From contig JAISHZ010000257.1 in the NCBI GenBank assembly GCA_031262285.1, positions 1 through 8,613 on the forward strand: DNA of 8,613 bases. Reading direction: 5' to 3'. Position numbers and translations under genes: made by a program. The notes under the pieces were generated by a model that saw nothing but the letters and a program-made list of their open reading frames with translations, ran no database searches and was not told the DNA's origin. Shown here piece by piece: positions 6,246 to 8,613 of the stretch; the first letter of the stretch is position 1; each line of letters begins with the position of its first letter. This DNA comes from Lachnospiraceae bacterium (GTDB taxonomy: Bacteria; Bacillota_A; Clostridia; Lachnospirales; Lachnospiraceae).

Positions 6246-6443
6246 GTGCGGGTTCTCTTGTGGGAAGTAAGAACCGAAAAATGTTTCACATTGATAGAGT
6301 TAGCGAAAAAAACCGGAATAGGAAAATCGACTCTCAATAACATAGAAAATGGTAAGGTGTCACCGACATTGTTTCAACTCGAACTGATAGCGATTGCATT
6401 AGGTGTAAGAATCACCGACCTGTTTGAGTCCAAATACTTATAA
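6246..6443 (+). CDS. Small Cro/CI-type HTH transcriptional regulator (GTG start)
   Basis: A 65-aa protein that is essentially one XRE-family helix-turn-helix domain. It reads (M)RVLLWEVRTEK, then LIELAKKTGIGKSTLNNIENG (16-36) as the HTH, then SPTLFQLELIAIALGVRITDLFES. I recognise this as a compact regulator family common in Firmicutes and their elements. The start is set by GGGAGGTGA (6232-6240), 5 nt before GTG 6246. Longer in-frame starts such as 6177 would add residues foreign to the family and lie inside the predicted promoter. It is divergent from the K+ channel gene (155 nt between start codons) and may control it, itself, or the mini-protein downstream. A partial second copy lies at 5322-5364. 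Confidence 0.9.
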   Translation: MRVLLWEVRTEKCFTLIELAKKTGIGKSTLNNIENGKVSPTLFQLELIAIALGVRITDLFESKYL

Positions 6444-6486
6444 TCATATCATAGAATGAATTACGCTTGGCAGCAGGAGTGACGAT

Positions 6487-6502
6487 TTCCATAATTGTGG
6501 AA
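6487..6502. promoter_or_regulatory. 16-bp near-perfect palindrome, candidate operator
   Basis: TTCCATAATTGTGGAA is a dyad with a single mismatched pair (T6492 against G6497). It lies 17 bp upstream of the predicted -35 element of the 37-aa gene and 44 bp after the HTH gene stop codon. A dimeric regulator, possibly the 65-aa HTH protein, could bind it. This role is inferred from position and symmetry only. Confidence 0.45.
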
Positions 6503-6518
6503 ATGTATGTCGAAATAC

Positions 6519-6546
6519 TTACAAAAATGTAATAAGATGATACAAT
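6519..6546 (+). promoter_or_regulatory. Likely promoter of the 37-aa mini-protein gene
   Basis: TTACAA (6519-6524) and TACAAT (6541-6546) are 16 bases apart. The -10 lies inside a 10-bp palindrome, TACAATTGTA (6541-6550). Transcription would start near 6553, about 20 nt before the ATG. Confidence 0.5.
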
Positions 6547-6572
6547 TGTAATCATAAGGGGGTGCTGATACC

Positions 6573-6686
6573 ATGAACTACAAAAAGGTTATCATTGAAC
6601 TGGTCGGAAAGATACATAATGAGAAAATACTAAAAAGGATATACAAACTCATTTCGTATCTTTACACCCATGAGACTGACAGTTGA
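6573..6686 (+). CDS. 37-aa mini-protein of unknown function
   Basis: A short frame with a clear ribosome site (AAGGGGG, 6556-6562) 10 nt before its ATG. It encodes a basic, helical protein beginning MNYKKVIIELVGKI and containing NEKILKRIYKLISYLY. The alternation of hydrophobic and basic residues suggests one or two amphipathic helices. Very similar tiny proteins, as I recall, sit next to HTH regulators in Clostridia and other Firmicute elements; their function is unknown to me. The gene has its own promoter-like sequence. Its stop codon TGA (6684-6686) falls in the loop of the following terminator, so translation and termination are tightly spaced. It is probably real: ribosome site, promoter and terminator all fit a gene of this size. 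Confidence 0.7.
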   Translation: MNYKKVIIELVGKIHNEKILKRIYKLISYLYTHETDS

Positions 6687-6709
6687 AAAGACTGTCAGTC
6701 TTTTTTATT
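6674..6709 (+). terminator. Strong rho-independent terminator after the mini-protein gene
   Basis: GACTGACAGT (6674-6683) pairs perfectly with ACTGTCAGTC (6691-6700) around a 7-nt loop, followed by TTTTTTATT. It separates the + strand HTH/mini-protein unit from the convergent CI-like repressor, whose stop is at 6719. The stem overlaps the last codons of the mini-protein. Confidence 0.92.
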
Positions 6710-6718
6710 CAAGCACCG

Positions 6719-7099
6719 TTATTCATCGACCTCACCTCTCGCAAACTTTAGAGTTCTATCAAGAATACGACTAAGCGCAGCAATATCCTCATCACTTGAA
6801 TAAATTAAAGATTTGAATAGATTTTTCCGCGCGTCATCCTCACCCGCCATGATGCGGTCAATTCTCTCAAAGAAATCATTATCGCTGTCGATGAACATCT
6901 CACCTTCACCAGTGGTCAACCAAATGTAATCAACTCCATACTCTCGACAGATAGATTTTGTCATCTGTTCTGTTAAATTATTTTCTCCTTTTTCGATTTT
7001 GGAAACAGCAGTCTTACCAACACCGAGTTTTTTTCCAAATTGTTCAAGCGTGAGACCAAGTTTTTTTCGGACATCTTTGACACGTTCGCCTTGCGCCAT
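6719..7099 (-). CDS. CI-like HTH repressor of the element
   Basis: A 126-aa phage/ICE-type repressor. It has an N-terminal XRE HTH (LTLEQFGKKLGVGKTAVSKIEKG, about residues 16-38), then EYGVDYIWLTTGEGEMF (53-69), a phrase typical of repressors in clostridial prophages. An acidic helical C-terminal region (70-126) probably serves oligomerisation. There is no LexA-type peptidase domain, so induction is unlikely to be by self-cleavage. GGAGGTGA (complement of 7106-7113) lies 6 nt before the ATG. It is divergent from the three-gene + operon, with two identical 17-bp repeats in the intergenic region, the classic layout for a repressor that holds early genes off and controls its own transcription. 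Confidence 0.92.
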   Translation of the reverse strand: MAQGERVKDVRKKLGLTLEQFGKKLGVGKTAVSKIEKGENNLTEQMTKSICREYGVDYIWLTTGEGEMFIDSDNDFFERIDRIMAGEDDARKNLFKSLIYSSDEDIAALSRILDRTLKFARGEVDE

Positions 7100-7125
7100 A
7101 CATTGTCACCTCCATTCTTTTGGAT

Positions 7126-7154
7126 AGCATAACACGATAAAAAATAAAAATCAA
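7126..7154 (-). promoter_or_regulatory. Predicted promoter of the CI-like repressor gene
   Basis: On the minus strand TTGATT (7154-7149) and TATGCT (7131-7126) are 17 bases apart, each matching the consensus in 4 of 6 positions. Transcription would start near 7119, giving a leader of about 20 nt. The first 17-bp repeat (7159-7175) lies 4 bp upstream of this -35. Confidence 0.5.
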
Positions 7155-7158
7155 TAAA

Positions 7159-7227
7159 ATGTTGCTAGAAGGCACAAAAAGTATTGACAAGGTAGTTTCA
7201 AGGGATTATTATGTTGCTAGAAGGCAC
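7159..7227. repeat. Two identical 17-bp repeats, candidate repressor operators
   Basis: ATGTTGCTAGAAGGCAC occurs at 7159-7175 and 7211-7227, 52 bp start to start (about five helical turns). The first copy lies between the two divergent promoters, just upstream of both -35 boxes. The second covers the last bases of the + strand -10 and the predicted start point. Each contains the weak dyad TGC-N6-GCA. Binding of a repressor dimer to the second copy would block RNA polymerase directly. Confidence 0.8.
7184..7212 (+). promoter_or_regulatory. Near-consensus promoter of the early + operon
   Basis: TTGACA (7184-7189) and TATTAT (7207-7212) are separated by 17 bases. The promoter should be strong when free, and the identical repeats flanking it suggest it is tightly repressed by the divergent CI-like protein. 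The transcription start is predicted near 7219, inside the second repeat. Confidence 0.88.
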
Positions 7228-7254
7228 GTAGAAACAAAACAGGAGATCAAGACA

Positions 7255-7470
7255 ATGACGAAAGCAGAGCGCAGAGATGACATTGGCAACCGCCACAGCT
7301 TAGTAATGGCAGAACGGAACGCTTTCACTCAAAGAGGAAGTGATGACTACAAAAAACTCTCTGAATTATTGAAAGCTATTAGCAGCGAATACGAAAATGG
7401 AAACAAGGAGCGGCATATAATGCACTTTTTTGGAGGTAAGTACGGATATACAACAGAAGCTATCAGTTGA
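7255..7470 (+). CDS. 71-aa hypothetical protein, first gene of the repressed operon
   Basis: I do not recognise this protein. It is small, charged and soluble, begins MTKAERRDDIGNRHSLVM, and has a helical middle (DDYKKLSELLKAISSEYENG). There is no membrane segment or metal motif. ATG 7255 is chosen because AGGAG (7241-7245) lies 9 nt upstream and because the in-frame ATG at 7159 falls within the first operator, ahead of the promoter. It is about 35 nt downstream of the predicted transcription start, so it would be the first product made on derepression; by position it could be a regulator such as an antirepressor or activator. That role is a guess from position only. Confidence 0.7.
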   Translation: MTKAERRDDIGNRHSLVMAERNAFTQRGSDDYKKLSELLKAISSEYENGNKERHIMHFFGGKYGYTTEAIS

Positions 7471-7507
7471 TAAGTCAAAGTCAAAAAAACAGAGGAGGGC
7501 AAGCACA

Positions 7508-8062
7508 ATGACGACCAAAGAGCAGGAGAGGCAAGAAATAGAAAAAATCAGAAAGATCGTTGAGGGAATGGGAGAGAACAGCTATCTTGCCACGGCGATG
7601 GAGGGAGTTCTTGAAGTAGCAGAGGAAAACATAGAAGCTGACGCAGCATTCAGCCTAAAAGGAAGAGCAGAGGTTGCAGAGAAAGAAGCAGCAGAACTCA
7701 AGGCAGAGAATGAGGAACTCCGGAAAACACTGAAAGACACACTAGATGAAGGACGTAAAACCAACGAGCGGGTCAAATGGCTGCAAACAAGTCTTGATGA
7801 TGCTTATAAGAAACTAGAAAAATACACGATTCCGGTGTGGATACAGACAGAACTTAAAAAGATGGTAGAGACAGAACTTGCAGTATCAGAACTCAAAATC
7901 AGACAAGCAGCTGAAAAAATGGCACAAGCAATCGAAGAGGGCGAGGGGGCATCGGAACAAACAGCAGACGAGGTGAAACGGTACAGAGAAAAGAGAAAAG
8001 AAGAGGGAATATTGATCGGTATAAGAAATTTCCTCATGAGATTCAAACCAGAGGAGCAATAA
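7508..8062 (+). CDS. 184-aa coiled-coil protein of unknown function
   Basis: A highly charged, helical cytoplasmic protein without membrane segments. Residues 1-45 (containing EKIRKIVEGMGENSYLATAM) form a compact N-terminal segment of a kind I have seen in Clostridia element proteins. Residues about 50-105 are a long heptad-like coiled coil (AEVAEKEAAELKAENEELRK). Residues 112-165 form a second charged helix, and the tail is basic and hydrophobic (GILIGIRNFLMRFKPEEQ). AGGAGG (7493-7498) lies 9 nt before ATG 7508; an in-frame TTG at 7430 has no better signal. It follows the 71-aa gene by 37 nt. The coiled coil suggests a dimer or scaffold; no enzymatic motif is visible. Confidence 0.8.
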   Translation: MTTKEQERQEIEKIRKIVEGMGENSYLATAMEGVLEVAEENIEADAAFSLKGRAEVAEKEAAELKAENEELRKTLKDTLDEGRKTNERVKWLQTSLDDAYKKLEKYTIPVWIQTELKKMVETELAVSELKIRQAAEKMAQAIEEGEGASEQTADEVKRYREKRKEEGILIGIRNFLMRFKPEEQ

Positions 8063-8069
8063 AGCCGAA

Positions 8070-8116
8070 ACGGTGCAGCAGTCGCACCGTCAGCGTCCGG
8101 ATAGGCGACAGACGCT
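8070..8116 (+). other. Two adjacent hairpins between the coiled-coil gene and the 53-aa gene
   Basis: ACGGTGC (8070-8076) pairs with GCACCGT (8084-8090) around a 7-nt loop. Directly after it, AGCGTC (8092-8097) pairs with GACGCT (8111-8116). The stems are GC-rich but no U-tract follows, so these are not standard terminators. They occupy most of the 91-nt gap ahead of the 53-aa gene and could affect its mRNA stability or translation, or be a DNA site such as part of a transfer origin. Confidence 0.55.
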
Positions 8117-8153
8117 CTGACGACGGCAAGCAAAAAAACAAGGAGGACGGGAA

Positions 8154-8315
8154 ATGAAAATCAGAGGGAAGAAAGTAGAACAGGGAATGAAGATAAAGAC
8201 GAAAGGTTTGACGGCAGAAGAGAAAGAAATACTAATCAAGGCATTAAGGAGAATCGGATATAAAAGGAGGCGCGAAAACCGCTCACGCCTCAAATGGATT
8301 ATTGATCTAAACTAG
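8154..8315 (+). CDS. 53-aa basic hypothetical protein
   Basis: A small frame with a strong ribosome site (AGGAGG, 8141-8146) 7 nt before its ATG. It encodes a very basic protein beginning MKIRGKKVEQGMKIKTKG. The segment LTAEEKEILIKALRRIGYKRRREN is a likely amphipathic helix followed by an Arg/Lys-rich turn, and the end reads RLKWIIDLN. The charge suggests nucleic acid binding, but I do not recognise the family. It is the third gene of the + operon controlled by the promoter at 7184. Its last 9 bases (8307-8315) overlap the end of the convergent 91-aa gene. Confidence 0.65.
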   Translation: MKIRGKKVEQGMKIKTKGLTAEEKEILIKALRRIGYKRRRENRSRLKWIIDLN

Positions 8316-8582
8316 ATTACTGCTCATGTGAGCAGAAAGGGCAATTTGTTTTGACAATTCAGATTCGTTTTCCGGAGCATAGATAGTTTTGAAATCTATA
8401 CACATTTCAGAATCATCGGGGTCGAAAGCGGATAGAGACAGCTCTGCCGGAACTGAATCGCCTCCATCCTCATCATCCAAAGGATCAAGGATGGAAAGTC
8501 TGACAAATGGTTTTCCGGAACGACGGACATCTTGAACGAGTGAACGAAGTTCGGAAACGCTGACAATGATTGAATCTCTCAT
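8307..8582 (-). CDS. 91-aa acidic hypothetical protein
   Basis: A short soluble protein that I cannot assign. The N-terminal part (MRDSIIVSVSELRSLVQDV) looks like a strand plus helix, followed by a strand (FVRLSILD). A very acidic stretch (DPLDDEDGGD, then SAFDPDDSEMCIDF) leads to a helical tail. ATG 8582 is chosen because GAGGAGGTG (complement of about 8590-8598) lies 7 nt upstream; the frame could start 9 codons earlier (8609) but would then include the ribosome site. It runs opposite to the + operon and converges on the 53-aa gene. The upstream sequence leaves the window, so its operon partners are unknown. Confidence 0.72.
   Translation of the reverse strand: MRDSIIVSVSELRSLVQDVRRSGKPFVRLSILDPLDDEDGGDSVPAELSLSAFDPDDSEMCIDFKTIYAPENESELSKQIALSAHMSSNLV
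8320..8335. repeat. Short perfect inverted repeat at a convergent gene end
   Basis: CTGCTCA (8320-8326) and TGAGCAG (8329-8335) form a 7-bp dyad around TG. It lies within the last codons of the minus-strand 91-aa gene and just after the stop of the + strand 53-aa gene. No U-tract follows on either strand, so it is at best a weak terminator or mRNA-protecting stem. Confidence 0.5.
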
Positions 8583-8613
8583 AAAACGCACCTCCTCTTT
8601 TTGGTGCATACAT

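Larger units (their letters stand above)
3060..8613. mobile_element. Integrative element inserted downstream of rpsI (left part; far end outside window)
   Basis: Just past rpsI the content changes from conserved housekeeping genes to a tyrosine integrase, a ribbon-helix-helix protein, phage-type regulators, a cargo ion channel and small unrecognised proteins. This is typical of the integrase end of an ICE, IME or prophage. The integrase is the second gene in from the rpsI side and is transcribed toward it, as is usual when the attachment site lies beside int. The 3' end of rpsI is, to my recollection, a known insertion site for some Firmicute ICEs. The left boundary is uncertain: it could lie in the rpsI 3' end or in 3060-3168. 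I saw no second copy of the rpsI end in the window, so the other attachment site must be outside it. Confidence 0.75.

Noticed and set aside
7159..7254. ATG at 7159 as the start of the first operon gene
   Set aside because: It lies in the first operator, upstream of the predicted transcription start near 7219, so it would not be in the mRNA.

Overview
The window looks like the chromosome of a Clostridia-type Firmicute (my best guess is Lachnospiraceae or a relative), carrying the integrase-proximal end of an integrative element. The host assignment rests on strong AGGAGG-type ribosome sites throughout, ribosomal proteins L13 and S9 that read like clostridial versions, and phage/ICE-type regulators of the kind common in Clostridia.

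Left part (1-3121), ordinary chromosome, all on the + strand. It opens with the last 63 codons of a membrane-bound ion-translocating pyrophosphatase. A PiT phosphate transporter and a DUF47/PhoU-like partner protein follow closely, forming a phosphate/pyrophosphate handling cluster. A consensus promoter (TTGACA-17-TATAAT, 1969-1997) then starts a leader of about 200 nt with several helices, followed by rplM (L13) and rpsI (S9). A rho-independent terminator (3085-3121) closes this operon.

Middle part (about 3122-6710), left arm of the element. Two families of short direct repeats (3169-3201 and 3213-3247) lie just past rpsI. On the minus strand come a ribbon-helix-helix-like protein and a complete tyrosine integrase (R-K-H-R-H-Y all present), apparently cotranscribed. 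Upstream of int are a 62-bp imperfect palindrome and a strong + strand terminator. Next, still on the minus strand, are a two-TM membrane protein and a complete six-TM voltage-gated K+ channel. On the + strand are a 65-aa Cro/CI-type regulator with a GTG start and a 37-aa mini-protein whose stop codon lies in the loop of a strong terminator. A 43-bp remnant of the same regulator gene (5322-5364) lies on the other side of the channel gene, so the channel sits between a full and a truncated copy of one gene.

Right part (6719-8613), control region and early genes. A CI-like repressor (minus strand) is divergent from a + operon of three unrecognised proteins (71, 184 and 53 aa). Between them is a near-consensus promoter (TTGACA-17-TATTAT), with two identical 17-bp repeats placed as repressor operators. 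A 91-aa acidic protein on the minus strand ends tail-to-tail with the 53-aa gene. No relaxase, coupling protein, phage structural gene or second attachment site is in the window, so whether this is an ICE, an IME or a prophage cannot be decided here.
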